A stretch of 64,000 nucleotides of DNA from Anoplolepis gracilipes (lineage: Eukaryota; Arthropoda; Insecta; Hymenoptera; Formicidae): the NCBI RefSeq assembly GCF_047496725.1, contig NC_132973.1, positions 3,509,233 through 3,573,232 on the forward strand. The letters are read 5' to 3'. Positions 1 to 14,146 of the stretch are shown piece after piece. The position numbers were made by a program, and so were the translations under genes. The notes under the pieces are model-generated. The model was not told where the DNA came from. It ran no database searches and saw only the letters and a list, made by a program, of their open reading frames with translations. Each line of letters begins with the position of its first letter. Position 1 is the stretch's first letter.

Positions 1-656
1 AATAATCATCGATTAACACTATCTACTAACTGTACTTAATTTAGTTCTCGAAAAAAATAATCACCGAGTATTACTCGCTCTAATGTAATAATATCAAGGC
101 TCATACATTAATAATACGTCAGAATAAAAAAAAAGAAACTAAGATGCATAACATATTTTATAAATTTACCTAATAATATTTAATTATATTTTTTCTTTGT
201 AACAGTCTGTTTTTTATAACATACTATAAATTGAAAAATCTAGAATATTTTATCATTTAATGATTATCAGAAAATGATTATATCAGAAGGAGACTCGCTC
301 TCTGACAATCACAACAGTCTACGACGAGCGTCTATGAAGCGCGGTCTCTTCTTAAAGAAGACGACCACAGCATGTCTACCATCATCATCGTCGTTGTCGT
401 CTAACTTTGCGTAACTTAGACTCGACGCGAGAGTATAACTTTAATTACAAAAGTTGGCCGCATTGTCTAAGAACACAGCTCTGAGACGCACGGCAAGAAA
501 GCTCGCGCAAGCTTGCTCTTTCACGCTGGCTAAAGTTTTCCGCGCGGAGATGCGCGGAACTCGACTGTTTGGTCGCTAGGCTCGGAAGAGTATGCTCGGA
601 AAATACAAGGGCTACATCTCCCGGAACACGATATTAATGATACAATGCGGAGAGAG

Positions 657-662
<6 letters not shown>

Positions 663-717
<55 letters not shown>
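663..717. repeat. (AG)n microsatellite
   Basis: A pure AG dinucleotide array of about 55 bp, preceded by a degenerate purine run from 651. It lies at the edge of the first CpG-rich block. Confidence 0.98.
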
Positions 718-720
<3 letters not shown>

Positions 721-2902
721 AAGCCACGGTTTCTCCAAAAGTTAGAATCGCGCAAAATGTAGATGCCCTTGTATGAAAACTTGACACGAGGTTATGCAAT
801 CGTCTTGATGTTAATAAAACTTAAAAATATGATAATAGGGAAGTAACTGATAATTTTCTGATCTTCATCATATTTTGATTGTTGTTTAGGATATGTTAAT
901 TCATATAAAATCTATTGAGAGATTATAAAAATTTTAAAATTTTCAAAAGAATAAAGAGAAAAATATGATATTAATTTGTACTGTCCATTTTTTAAGTTGA
1001 CATATATCTTAATAATTTTTAAATCACGTGCTTAAAAAAACGATACTACAAGAAAGTGTTATCTGTAACATTATGTATTTTGGCAATCTCCAATTTTTTT
1101 AGATACTGAAATAAATCCTTTCTTTCAACGTTATTTTTTACTATTACAAGTATTGAAATGATTATTTTCGACTCTTAATTTATAATTAAAAACTATATTA
1201 AAATTAATAAACAATATTTTAAAACTAATTATTAGTTGTACAAAATCTGAAAATTAAATCTATTATTTTTTTTCTCGTATTTAATTTTTTAAATTAGTTA
1301 CGTATCAAATCATAATTCTATTTCCCAAAAATTTGCAAGATAGCAAGATATTTCAAGCTATTGAAATAAATGTGTGAGATCTGATACTTTTTATCTTATA
1401 TATTTTGTATTTGTTGTCAAATCATCCTGAATCTTTTTGATAGATGCTACAAAAGCTATACCTGTTAACACTCGAGAAGATTACACTAAAGAATCACCCT
1501 TCATATCCAGGGCTATCGCTCGTTTTTATGTTGATCAGTAATCCGAGGCGAATCTCGACGCACAGAGAAGACGGATGCTCAAAACGGGAAGGTAGAACTA
1601 AAGGGAAAACAAGAAGCACCGAGAAATAAGTAAAGAAGGAAGAGAGACGGCCCTGGGATATTTTCAAGATAGCGAGGTAAAGGAGATAAGAACAAGGGCC
1701 CGGTGGTTGGAAGCCCTCCGGGGAAAATTCGTCTTTTTCCCTTTGGAGAATCGGCAAGCGAGCGTACCGAGGGTATTGTTCACCAACTATATTTAGAATA
1801 GCAAACGTGTTGCTTCTGTGCCACGTACTAGCTAAATATTTCACACCGCTCACTCTTCGCGACGTCATGGCGCCTTTAAAGCACCAGATTGCACTCTCTC
1901 CTGCATCTTCCGTATCTGCGACCTGCAGCGTACGTGCGTTTTCTCGCGAAAATAATTACTAATGATATCGATAACATAAGCATTTATATTTCTGATCGAT
2001 TTAAAAACAGTAAAATATTAAATGGCAAATTAGTTAATAAAATATTTCTGTTTTCAAGTTAACAAAAATATTAGGTAAAAATAAAACGTGACAGAGTTTA
2101 TGTTCACATAGAGAAATTTGTAGTATTTGTTAATTTGTTAATGTATCAATCCACACACATAACATCACAATCTTATATTAATATTCAAAATTAGTATAAT
2201 ACTTTATATCGCAATAAAATATAATTACAGTATAGAGAACTAAAATCGACTAATAAATCAATCCGTTTTCGACGTGTTTTGCTTCAGAGTTGGTGGATAA
2301 TATCGCGAGAAGCGAGCAGCGTGAAATATTATATATCGATGTTTAAAATATATACAAGATTATGTGTAAATCAATTAACATTCCTTCCACTAAATCAACA
2401 CAGCAAGTATCTCATTTTTACTATTCCACGATCAATTTAGGTATACACATATACTAGAAGCTTCTGTTTTATAGTGCTATATCGAGTGTACCGAGATATA
2501 TCACGGTATCGTAATATTCTGCGGGAAAATACGGTGGTTCCTGGCACAAGAGAACATGGCAGGAAAGAGGACCTTTCGGGAGGACAAGAAAAGAGAGGAG
2601 ATCAAGAACAATCAGAGAGACAGAGAGGGAAGCAAAGTCTTAACGGCATTGCAAGGCGGAGCATGGAGGTGGCAAGGGCGGAGCTGAGTGTGGTTCCAGA
2701 GGCGTGATGTATCGACGGAATTCCAAAGTAAGAAGTTATACGAACTCGGAATCCGAGAGGAAACTCGCGCGTCTTCCTCGACTTTTTCCTTTCTTCCGCT
2801 TCCAACCTCGCTTTTCTACGGACAGCCTTCTATCGGATTTACGTCGCGTTGTTAACACTATTATTTACGTCGGTATTTATAATAATATATATTATACTTT
2901 TG

Positions 2903-2964
2903 TATAATAATATTTATAATAATTGTAATTTTTATAATAATATTTATAATTATTGTAATAATTT
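2903..2964. repeat. two-copy AT-rich tandem repeat (~30 bp unit)
   Basis: Two adjacent copies of an AT-only unit beginning TATAATAATATTTATAAT, followed in each copy by a TTGTAAT-type segment. Confidence 0.7.
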
Positions 2965-4891
2965 TAATTATTTTGTGTGCATATATGTAGATTAGTTAAA
3001 ATAAATAATAATTTTGAATTGTTTGAATACTTTGATATATAAAGTATGAAAGAAAGAGAGATTTCATCCTTTTTGCAAGATTTCAGAAACATATGAGATC
3101 CAAACACATTCAAAATGATAAGCGAAATTCGAATGTTTTAATATCTTAAATTTTCCACAAATTTTAAAGTTTAAAAATTTCAAATAAATTTATCGAATTC
3201 TCAGAATGTTAAAATCTAGAGGTTTTACATAGTTTTGAAAACTCTTCTCAACGTGAACGTCATCGTGCGAGAAAAAGCGCGAAGTCACTGGCTCATTCCA
3301 TCGCGAAGGGCTGACGTTGAAGTAAACGCTTTCGATCGAATGCGCTCCTTCGGGTTCGAACTCAAGTAATTCGGCGACCACAACCCGGGCGGCGTCGCTT
3401 TAGGTCGGCAATGTTTAAGGGCGGTTTTATAGTGTCCGGCGCAGAGGTCAACCTGGCCTCGGATACATCACCCCAGACCCCTTACGTCCCCTTGATGGAT
3501 CGCGCTCCCTCGGTCCCGTCGTATGCAGTATTCGACTTCGATTTCTCATCCCTGGCGAGGGATTACGCACCAAATGGATCCATATCCATCGCGGTCGCGA
3601 GCGCGCGGCATCGATCATTTTTCCAAAGTGATATGTTCAACATTAACTCTCGAGCTATTATAATATCCTGATAACACCATAACTGAATTGAATGTAGACT
3701 CATTGTCAGATCGTAAAAGACATATTTCATTTTCGAATTTTTTATAATAATTATACATGTGTAATATTTACGATTTTTATAGGTCTAGAAATTTTATTAA
3801 AAAAATGAAATTATATAATATTATATAATATAATCTAAAATATTGAAAAATTTTTATTTAAAAATTTTATTAGAGTTATGTATAACATTATGTTATTTTC
3901 TCTAAAACGCATGTATCTTTTTTTCTTTGATGATATATTAGGAAAATTGTTTAATACGTACTTCGAAATACTTATATTAGAAATTCATTTAGCAACGAAT
4001 CAATGAAGTAATTTAATTTCACCGTTCAATATATCGTATAAAACTCAGTTTAATTATCTAACATTTTAATAAATTTAATATGATAGCACTCATCCTTTGC
4101 GCCATCCAGAGTTCCATTGCTATTGCATTCAATGATCCGCACATATATGGATTTCTATATAATACATACAAAAAATGTGTTATAAAAATAATAATAATCG
4201 TAAAAATATTTCTCATAATACATTTCTTACTGTTAGCTATATTAATGCAATATTATTGTATCGTTTTAGTATTATCACTTTCAAAAAAACAACATCGGAC
4301 GAAATCCGATGAAAGTTGAAGGGACGCAATACACGTTTCAATAACGAGACATATTCCGTTTGCGAGTTCTCTCCTGCACTCCGGTGCATCGCATCGAAAT
4401 GAGAGATTCTTCGACTTTGATGTGGTTCTTTCTCGTATCGTCGCAAACGTTTAATCATCGAAGATGCGAACGGTGCCGTCGTATTTACACGAACGTCGTC
4501 ATTTCGGTTGGCGTTTTGTTGTCACCGTACTTTTCGTTTGCTCTCGAGCTACCGAGTAATGACATTCCGTGCAAATTACTTTCCGAGTTGGTAGATCCGA
4601 CTCTAATCCATGATAGATCACAGATTTCTGTAGAATTTGCACAGATCTATGCATAAAGAAGACTAGAACCAACAAGAAGATTTGTGGAACCGACTGTCGA
4701 TAGAAAGTTGATCGATATCACGCGAGTTTAACCGCACGATCTTTATTTGCATTTTTTTTAATTAAGTAGAAAAGATAAACGCTTTTATAATTCCTTTATC
4801 AATTCAATTCAATTCAATAAAATTATTGTCACCATCGTCGTCTTTTGCGTCTTACGCAGATCCACATAAAAATGATCACGTTACGCACCCT

Positions 4892-4931
4892 CGCGTGCAT
4901 GCATGCACGCACGCACGCACGCACGCACGTA
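4892..4931. repeat. (GCAC)n / alternating purine-pyrimidine tract
   Basis: Forty bases of unbroken purine-pyrimidine alternation built from GCAT and GCAC units. Such tracts are the classic sequence class able to adopt Z-DNA; whether this one does is not known. Confidence 0.9.
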
Positions 4932-5599
4932 GGAACACATCGGAATATATCAGATGGCATTTCGCTGTACGCTCCGCGACGCGCCCCATTCAGAGCCGCC
5001 CTAATAGAAAAATGTCACGGAATGTCGGAAATTGGAAAGCTTATTCATATTTTTTTCGATACACGCGTAGTGCGCAATATCGCGGATCGCGGCCGTACTT
5101 TCATTTCACGTGCCTAATGCGAGGAGCGCAACCCTCTGCATCCTCTTTATACTATGGGATGAGAAAAGGTGGCGCGAATGCCGCAAAGGTTCATTCCGGG
5201 ATGGTTAGGGGAGGAAAGAGGACCGGAGAGGAGGAACCGTACGGCGGCGGATTGCGCTGGTAAATGCAAGCGGGGGATGATGCCGGTGAGAGAGCAACCC
5301 GCCATTCATGCGTTTCATTTCTGGAAAGCAGCCGTCGCGTATATATTATTATATATATATACGCGAATATACACATATTTCTCACAAAGAGTTTTTTCAA
5401 TTTCTTCATCCCCTTCCCATCCCGACGCTCTGGTACGCGATCGAAATGTCGAACGCGGCTACTTATCCTGCGATTGCCGCGAAGTCTCAGAACGAATGTA
5501 AATTGACAAAGATATTTTTTGGATTAGTTTTCATCGATATTTATCTCGATATTGATCTTAATTGAAAGATAAAAATGACAGGCTTGCAATTGTATATCT

Positions 5600-8500
5600 T
5601 AGAATTACCAAAAATATAATAAGCTCTTGTTTTCGTCAACGCGAGTAATTTTAGTTAAAGATATCCAAATATAAGAATAGTATAAAATTCCATTACAAAA
5701 GAATCTTTTCAATAAATTAGTTATTTGCAATTTAGGAGATTCGATGAATTTGAAATCAAGATAAATATCAATCAATTAAATCAAAATATCACGTAAAATA
5801 AATATAAATAGATTTTAATATTTTAATTCTAAAAATCGATAAAATGTATGCAACAAAAAAATAAAAAAAAAAAAAAAAACGAAAATTTTGAGAATAGAGA
5901 ATCATAGACAGTAGAAAAAAATGTTACATTAAATATAAAAATAAATTTTATAATTAATGTTATTTTTTTAAATTGCTATGTTGTTATATCAATAAATATA
6001 TAATGCATAATTACAAGAGAAAAGTATTACAGAGCTAGAAAAATTAAATTCAATAAACTCAAGAAAAAAGAAAATAAAGTAAAAAAAAGCCTTCATATTT
6101 AGAGTTATCTATGTCAACGATGACGAACACAATCTGTTAGCAAGAGGTGAAGAACGTTAGAGGGGGAAGAAGATCGGTCCATCGAATTGCGCGTGTTCGC
6201 GTTTTTCCTCTGGATGGCACGACCTAAAAATAAAAATCGTTCTTTCGGCAATGCCCATGTCACTTCTGCCAGGACGAAGAACGCGAGGGGACGCGAGGGA
6301 ACGGACGCGAGAAGCGGCACCAACGGGCGTTGGAAATTAGACACACGTTTCATTTCCTGGAGCGACTGCGATTTCCGTCGTGGCTTCAAATATTGGAAAT
6401 ATCGCGCGGTAGCGTTCAATTTACCGCGCGATCCGATCGAGTTTTATAAGCGTGGAAAAAGCGCCCGTGCGAATATACACGCTGACGTCCGCCACGAGGA
6501 CTATAACGACGACGATGATGTCGCCGAGCGTTTATCCTCGAAATCTCTCGGTTGAAAGAGTGTTTTATTTTCTCCCTTTCTTCGGGAGACGGCGATAAGC
6601 CGAAAGATTCTTCTCTTCAGTGAATGTGCTAAATAGTAACCGAACGTATAGTATCTCCGTATCGTCATTTTTAAAACATTTATCGCCGCAATAAAAGAAG
6701 TTACTTATTGTTAGTCAGATCTCTTGTGCTATAAACTTGATTAAACTTGACATAAAATATAATAAACTCATGGTATCAGCTCTTTTATAACTGTTATAAA
6801 TAGCTTTAATTTTTTATTTTATTCATTCTGCTTATTTTTATTTTTTCCTGAATGTATCTGGATGAGAATTGAATAACTCAAGGAATATATATCGAAAACA
6901 GGCAGAGTGAGAGAATCCGGAAGCGATCGAGGGTGCCGAATGTCAAATCCAGACATTATAACGCGCGATGAAGATGGGAAACGACCGGCGCAAAATAGAA
7001 GAGCGTGCGAGAAAACGAGAGAGGTCGACGGTGCACTTTTATCGGCGCCATAAACACTAATATAATCCCAAGGCCGAAGAGAAAGAGAACGCGAAACGCA
7101 ATAGACTGAGTGGTGGGTGTCGACGCGCGCGCGCGCGCGCACACACACGCACACATACGTGCGCACACCGCGCACGGACATGGTCGGGGTGTTTTTTAGA
7201 CGAAGTGGCTTTTTGCGGACGACAGGGCATTTAAGGGAATTGCTCCCTAGCGCCTTAACTCGGGCTCTCGCTGCCCTTTGCGCCAAGGGCGGACACCGGA
7301 CATCCACGTCGTTTTAGCGCCGAATGCGTAAAATCGCATGTATCGATTTTACGCGCCATTAAGCTGCCAATATTCTGACACAGACTCCTAATTTTATGAA
7401 AATTTTTAAAAAATTACCGATGTGAGAGAAAACAGAATTAAAGCAAAATATCTGAAAATAAAGAAAGTTGACTCTCTACAATGTATGATCAATGTGTTGT
7501 ATTTGAGGACTTACTCCTATATGTATATTGCGTTTGAAATTTTGAGAGAATATAAAAGTAGTAAAGTAAATAAATGTTATTAAAAAGAGTTAGGCACGAT
7601 ATAAATACAGTAAATTTTTAAATTTATATTATGCACAAATGCATAATATAATATTGTATAATGCAGTTATTTATATAGAACTGGTAAATGCGCGTGAGAT
7701 TTAATATAAAGTTTTAATGAGTTTAAAACGTAATGTTGCGAAAGAACATTGCAAATATTTTTGTTCTTATATAAAGAATCTTATTTCTATGTACAAAAAT
7801 ATTTTTGTCGTATTCAAAAAAGCTCCTTTGACATGTATTTTTGATCCAGATGGAGCAAATTGTTTTATCGGCCATATGTTTATAAAATTCACGGTACGCG
7901 CGAATTTTCCGTACATGCAACTCGACAAATCACTACCTAAAATCGTATCTTTTAACCTTGAGTAACGGTATACACCCTCTAATACGGCCTTTCCTTCCGC
8001 TCTTTCTCAATCGCTCTCCGCTACTTCGTTCCCCTTATCCTTAGTCTCTCCTTCGACACGGGAGGTTTATCCCCGTTGAGTTATTTATGCGATTTTAGAG
8101 CCCATGTGCGCCGCCACAACCCCGACACTAACTGGATAATAATCCCGTCGGGGTCGCCGATCCACTTTAAAGTCCTATCTGTAAAAACCATCGCTCTTAA
8201 ACATTTTCAACTTTCGCCGATAATGTTCCACCTATTATAATATAACTTGTTGGAATATGTAAAAAGTTATTCATCTTATCTCTTAATAAAGTTATTGTCT
8301 ATAGCATATTAGTTTTTATATAACAAATTATTGTTTAAATTGCGAGATTATACTTTTGCGTGTATATCACAGAAAAAGATGGACGGAATTATATTAATAT
8401 GTTACATTTTTAGCAACATCTTGTAATTATTAGCCAATTTCTCGTATTTCAAGTTTGACACTTTCAATATCAGCAAAAAAATTAATAAATACATATCAAT

Positions 8501-10090
8501 AAAAATCATTACATAAATTTTTAATCTTTTTCAGTTTCTAATTTTGAACAAATTAAGTACTTTGAAAAGGTTAATAAATATAAGCGACTTTTCAAAACAT
8601 TGTTACTTTAATTTTGAAAAAAATAATAAATTTTAATGAGATATCAATAATATAAACTTGTATCGATTTTATTGAAATAATTATTAAAATAATAATTGAT
8701 TAATTAACGATAAAATGATTAATGATTAAAACTTGAGAGAACTCAAGAATACGCAAGTTTATTTATCAAATGCAACTGGGAAGATTTTACATCTGGTCAA
8801 ATAGCGCAAACTGCTAAGACGACGTAAGAGCTTCCTCGAATGTCTGGCTCGCTTTAAAACATGTTACTTTGATTGTAATGTCGCTTACTCTCCTCTACCG
8901 CTATCGTAAGACTCCCTGTTTTCTCCTTTACCTTTCTCGCACTCTCAAATCGTCTTTCCCAGGCTTTTCCAACCCCTTCTCTTTCTCTCTTTATTTCTGT
9001 TTGTCGCCCTCTAACGATCACGGTCGCTTTTCTCGATCTTCCGCGAAGTTCACCCTCGGAAAGCATTCTTTCACTCTGAAATTTCTCCCTCTCGAATACG
9101 GCGCTCCCGAAGACACGAACAAGCCCTTATCGCAAATGACTGTTTCCGTCGAGCACAAAGCCATTTAGAAACTCTAACGGCGTTACGTTTTGCCGCGATA
9201 CTATGGGACAAGTGTCTAACGCGGAGGATAATAAAAGGAGAAGTAGGAAGCATCCAGACGGCAGAGTCGAGGAGCCGTATTCTCCGACGCTCGTTTCTTC
9301 TCACGAAGGGGTCATCGTCGTGCCTCGTTCGTAACGTGGTCCCTTCCCCTACGCTAACGATTATTACGATAGTCGTTCGATTAAACATCATGACGCGTCG
9401 CAATTCTCATAGCGGCGATTGCATCCGCGTCGACTGATCCACGATGCTCGTGCCTAACAATTCGTCACGACTTAGAATGTGCATGATGACGCGGATTTAT
9501 CTACCAGTTTGTTATAATGACAGTAGGTGTCAAGCCTTTCCTTGATTAGAAACGCCTTATTATTCAGCTATTTGCGTTAGACGGATTTTGGCGATGACGG
9601 TGCTTTCTTCATTTGCTGAAATGTTCTTACATTTATGTCGTCTATTATATAATGCAAGAATATAGTCAAGTTATCAAAAATGCTTTTATTCAAAATAGAA
9701 TCCTCTTATTATTAAATTATATAAGTGAAATAGAAAAATTGTGCGTATAAAAATAATAAGAAACATTTATACATAAGACTTTAACAACATATCTTTCTTT
9801 CTACATTACTCTTTCTACATCTGTACAAACTAAAATAAAGATTTAAAAAATTATAAAATAATATATTCAAATATGAGTAAAATCTTTATTTCTATCATAT
9901 AACATATAAAAAATATAAAAGAAAATATTAAAGAATGATATGTTTATATTTATTACTTATCCTAGAGTTATATAGCCCTGATTAAAACGTTCATCAATTT
10001 TCAAGAAAAAAAATAAAAAGAATTAATAATCATATTTGTTATAATTATTTATCAATGATTTTTTTACATTGTTGTTTCCTGTGTATTGAT
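5600..10090. other. gene desert, block 2 (no gene seen)
   Basis: No coding exon supported. CpG-rich blocks lie at about 6110-6660, 6900-7380, 7960-8220 and 8820-9620, separated by AT-rich DNA (5600-6100, 7380-7950, 8220-8800, 9620-10,090). It contains a poly(A) run near 5865 and a 46-bp alternating purine-pyrimidine tract at 7123. Confidence 0.6.
7123..7168. repeat. (CG)n(AC)n alternating purine-pyrimidine tract
   Basis: Forty-six bases alternate purine and pyrimidine without a break, starting as (CG)n and passing into (AC)n. The CG-rich half makes this the best Z-DNA candidate in the window. Confidence 0.93.
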
Positions 10091-10296
10091 GAAGCGGGCC
10101 AACGTAATTTATCACATACAGTATGAGTATGTCGCATCCAACGGCTGGTATCAACAGACTCGCGTGCGTCTGCTACAACGGTATCGCTTACAAGGCTTAC
10201 ATAGGAGTTCGCGCGTACGAGTTCGCTAGAGTGTATCCAGCGGGCACAACTGTCTACCCGTTACATCGACTCTCCACGTTGGTACGTGCTAGGGCT

Positions 10297-10299
<3 letters not shown>

Positions 10300-10345
<46 letters not shown>
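10300..10345. repeat. (CT)n microsatellite
   Basis: A pure CT array of about 46 bp, followed by interrupted CT to about 10,369. It lies inside a CpG-rich block, and a spurious poly-Ser/Leu frame runs through it. Confidence 0.98.
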
Positions 10346-10354
<9 letters not shown>

Positions 10355-13300
10355 CTGTCGTCTCTCTCTTTTTGCTAACCCCCGCAACCGCCAACGCAGC
10401 CGCTCGCCCAACTCTAACCAGCAACGTACAGCGCGACTCGATACCCGTAACTTCTGGTTTCAGATTCTGCGCTGATAATACAAAACAACTGGTTCCTATG
10501 ACATCGAACTCGCGGACTACCGATTCACCGATACTCTTGTTAACAATATTCTCCCTGGTACGCTCGTGCCGATCGGACTCCGTCGATCGTTACCATCATT
10601 AGAACTTAGCACGGATACATGCACGATAGACTAACGTACTACCGCAACTAGACCACTATCGCGGATTACAAACGAAACGTCAGCGAGAACGCGGAACTAA
10701 TGAACTGGCATCAAAAGCCTTTGCATAGCTATGCTGAAAGGATGAGTGTTATGTTAAAGCCGAGTTACATTGGCGAGATATTTAAATAATCCTGACTCGG
10801 CACAAATTCTGGTTCAAGTACCTGTATATATCTTTTCATACCGTATATTTCGTTCCGTTTATGACTAAAGTTAATCACATTTTAAACTTTCAACTTATAA
10901 TTATTATTCTTTTAATCCAAAAAGTATAGTACATAAAACTTTTTGCACGCAATTTTTTTAGTCATTTTTAATTTATCAAATTAAATTATATTACCTAAAG
11001 AAAATTAATTTTCTTCTACTCAAATGGGTCATATATTCTAAGATTCCACATCCTTGTCTCACGCAATTCAACTGGTCGTCGATCGACATTGCTCGCGTTT
11101 CACACGACTTCGAGGGGGTCGATCGTCTTTACTCCCTTAAAGCCGCAGCGCAGGGCTGGCTCTGCCCACCAATTAGTCTAACCGCGGCATGCAGCGAGTG
11201 GATCATCTCCGACACAGAGTTTCGTGTAGGTTCAAGCGACAGTCCCGCGCGCTCTCTCTGTGATTTATGTTTGCCATACATTACCCGGTCGAATAATCCC
11301 ACGAAAGGGTGTACCAGGCAACCCCACGCGCTTTACCCTCTATCGCCACTCTCACTCCGTTCGCGATGGCCTACAACCCCTCTGCTCTCCGTCCTGTCGT
11401 ACTACCACTCGCTGATCACTCTATTTGTTTCAATTAAAAGCGTACGGGTGGTACGCCAATGTTCGTCGAATCGTCCGTTCTCGCTCGATAATTCAAATAC
11501 TTTTTATATTCGCGAATGTCATTTTAATCCGCCTCTCGAAAAAAAACATATATTCGATACTAATCAAAAACGTACGTATTGTATTAGGAATCACGAAGTG
11601 TGTTAATGCATTTTCTAACAGAAATTTAAATACTTTTGCAAAGTGTCATACTAACGTTGAATTTTTGAATAGACATCAAATATACAAGATAATAGAAAAA
11701 TATAACTAAACTTTAAAAACATATTTTATTAAAAATTATTATAAAATGCATTTGGAAGTATTGTTTTATAAGATATATTGAAATGATTTATTATTATCAA
11801 TAAGAAATATAATATTATTTTTATTTAAGGTTGAAAACGTATATGCAAAATAGTATAGTATATATATTGTTTTGAAATATTTGTTGTATTACCGAAGAAA
11901 AAGGATTTTCAATTCTTAAATACACTATTCACGAAATATATTCATACCTTAAAATGATTAAGTGATTTCCATTGATGAAAAAAATCGAAATAACGTTTCA
12001 GTTTAGTTGTCACAAGCAGCATGATATGTTCCAGTGTTTTAGAGAGATATTTCAGAAAAAGTAGCTCTGTCTTTCTTCTTGCGAACAGTAATTAATTAAC
12101 GGATTAATAAACGATATACTCCGAAAAACTCGAATAAATATGCTTTCGTTTAAAATCTCATAAAGTAGAAAATGCACGTAGATGATCTATCGCGACGTGG
12201 CGGTAGCTCGGTGAAGCAGAAAAGCTAATTCTAATTATGTGAAGTATCCTATTGCAGATTTATGAGGCCGCTCACGTAAGTGTACGAATCGACTCCCTCT
12301 CCCCTTTCTCTCTTTCTCTTTTTCTCTTTTTCTCTCTCCCGCATATACTCTCTTCGCATATATGTCCTGCCACCTTGCCTACCGGGGTTCAGCACAGCAT
12401 TTACATATGAATTAAACTATTACATGCAACTCCCGATGGATTGCGTGGCAGTCGTGAACCTCGCGAGATGCCCATTGAATAACGAGAGAATGATCCGCGA
12501 TAAATTGTCTAACGGGGAAAACGATTTAAATCATGCAGAACACCCTCCTTCTTCTCCTCCCCCTTTTTCTCCTCTTTCTCGTTGCCGGGTTATGGATAGG
12601 TCAATTTTTGACGTACCATATTATTGATGTCTAACGTCGAATCGCTTTGAAAGCTAAATCAACTCGCGTGAGGTGAGCATTTGCTTAACGGCCAGCCAGC
12701 CGTGAGCCTTTCCGCTTGTACACTATAAAATTATGGCATTCGTTCGAATGCACGATGATTCCAAGCGCAAGTAACGGCTACTGCCGTGACTTCGTGACTT
12801 CATGATACAAATAGCTGACATGTGTGGTTTGCGATTAGATGTAATTACTGCTTCTGCATAGCGATATAAATATTCTGTAGTAATAAAGGCGAAGAAAACT
12901 TTACGAGAAGATGACTTTTCTTTCATTTTATTCGTTTGTTTCATAACGAAAATCATGGCGGTTACAAATCGCAGGTCTAGATTTTATGAGTTTAATTATT
13001 TGCTCTTTAAGCATTATGAAAATTTTTAAATAATTCGAAAAATAATTCAAAAATCTCTTGCCTTTCGCAATTTTGCATTTTTTTAAATATTATATTACGC
13101 CAATCAGACATGAAAACAAACAAAACATTTCAGTTATCTTAACGTTTACACAATCGGAAGATCAAATGAAAAACTCGGAGCATAGCGCGAAAAGGCAGTT
13201 ACCCTTTATTCCCTATTCGAGACGTGACTTTGCGGAAGACCCCTTTGACTTTATCCCTGATAAGTATGAACCGGTACGCTAATGGAAAGTGTTTAAATAT

Positions 13301-13541
13301 TTAATCCAGCAACCCGCGGGGACCTGACCGAGCGCGTTCTACGTTCGACACGGAGAAAATTTCATACTTCTGACCAGAGAAAATTTTGACATTCAACATA
13401 ACGCGTATAATATGCTACATCATATTATAACGTAATCCAACCATTTATTTTAGTATTTCATTATAATAATATTTTATTTATTTCATAAAAATTAGATTCC
13501 ATGAGATAATTGTCTGCATTTAAAAGTTTTATTAATATTAT

Positions 13542-13544
<3 letters not shown>

Positions 13545-13593
<49 letters not shown>
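13545..13593. repeat. (CT)n microsatellite
   Basis: A pure CT array of about 49 bp in an AT-rich spacer. Confidence 0.98.
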
Positions 13594-13596
<3 letters not shown>

Positions 13597-14105
13597 CTAT
13601 GATTTAATATTTTTACAATTTTTATAATTTTGATTAACATCGCAAATATTACTTAAACACTCAAACTTAACATAACAAAATTGTACAAAAAATTCGGTTA
13701 ATTTTTATCTTTTTTTCTGCAAAATTATAATTTATAAAAAAAGTCTGTCTCCCTTTTTGTTGAAAATATCACAGACAGTTTTTAAATCGAAAATCGATTT
13801 CTCGCTTTCTTGAAAGGAGATAATTTCGCGTCGGGTGTTTGCGCACGTACATATCGGCGACTGCGTGTCGACTTGGCGAGAGCTAATGCGTGGTCGCATA
13901 GAAAGTAACGAGCCACCAAAGCAAACGAGACAGCCGGCCTCGTCGTCGTCCGTGTGCCCGTAACTAGGGTGCAATCAATAACCAAGATGGCTATGCGCGC
14001 GCCCGCTGTAAAACGCTCGCGCTGTATTTAATGTTGCACGAGACGAACTAATGCATGCTCTCTCCCGATCACGAAGCCCGATGTTAAAGTAACAACATCG
14101 CGTCG

Positions 14106-14146
14106 CTCGTTAATCGACCGGATTGATATCCGGCATTAACGACGAG
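14106..14146. other. imperfect hairpin
   Basis: CCGGAT (14,118) and ATCCGG (14,128) flank a 4-base TGAT loop. After an asymmetric internal loop the stem continues with GTTAAT (14,109) against ATTAAC (14,135), then CTC against GAG. It lies in a CpG-rich block. It could be structured RNA or a palindromic binding site; no known RNA family was recognised. Confidence 0.5.

Larger units (their letters stand above)
1..5600. other. gene desert, block 1 (no gene seen)
   Basis: No coding exon could be supported here. AT-rich DNA alternates with GC/CpG-rich blocks at about 290-600, 1500-1960, 2500-2850, 3240-3630, 4320-4650 and 4830-5500. It includes an (AG)n array at 663-717, a TATCGATA octamer at 1965, a two-copy AT-rich tandem repeat near 2903-2964, and an alternating purine/pyrimidine (GCAC)n tract at 4892-4931. 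Open frames in the CpG-rich blocks overlap on both strands, lack family motifs and look like chance frames. Confidence 0.6.

Noticed and set aside
873..894. TTTTGATTGTTG, matching the first 12 bases of miR-315
   Set aside because: The rest of the mature sequence differs and there is no star arm to form a hairpin.
3350..3370. GGTTCGAACTC, like a tRNA B box
   Set aside because: No A box at the right distance and no cloverleaf could be drawn.
3411..3671. 86-codon frame with protein-like composition
   Set aside because: Balanced composition made it worth a look, but no family similarity or splice partners were found.
10123..10602. 159-codon plus-strand frame
   Set aside because: Runs through the (CT)n array giving a Ser/Leu repeat; flanks resemble no protein.
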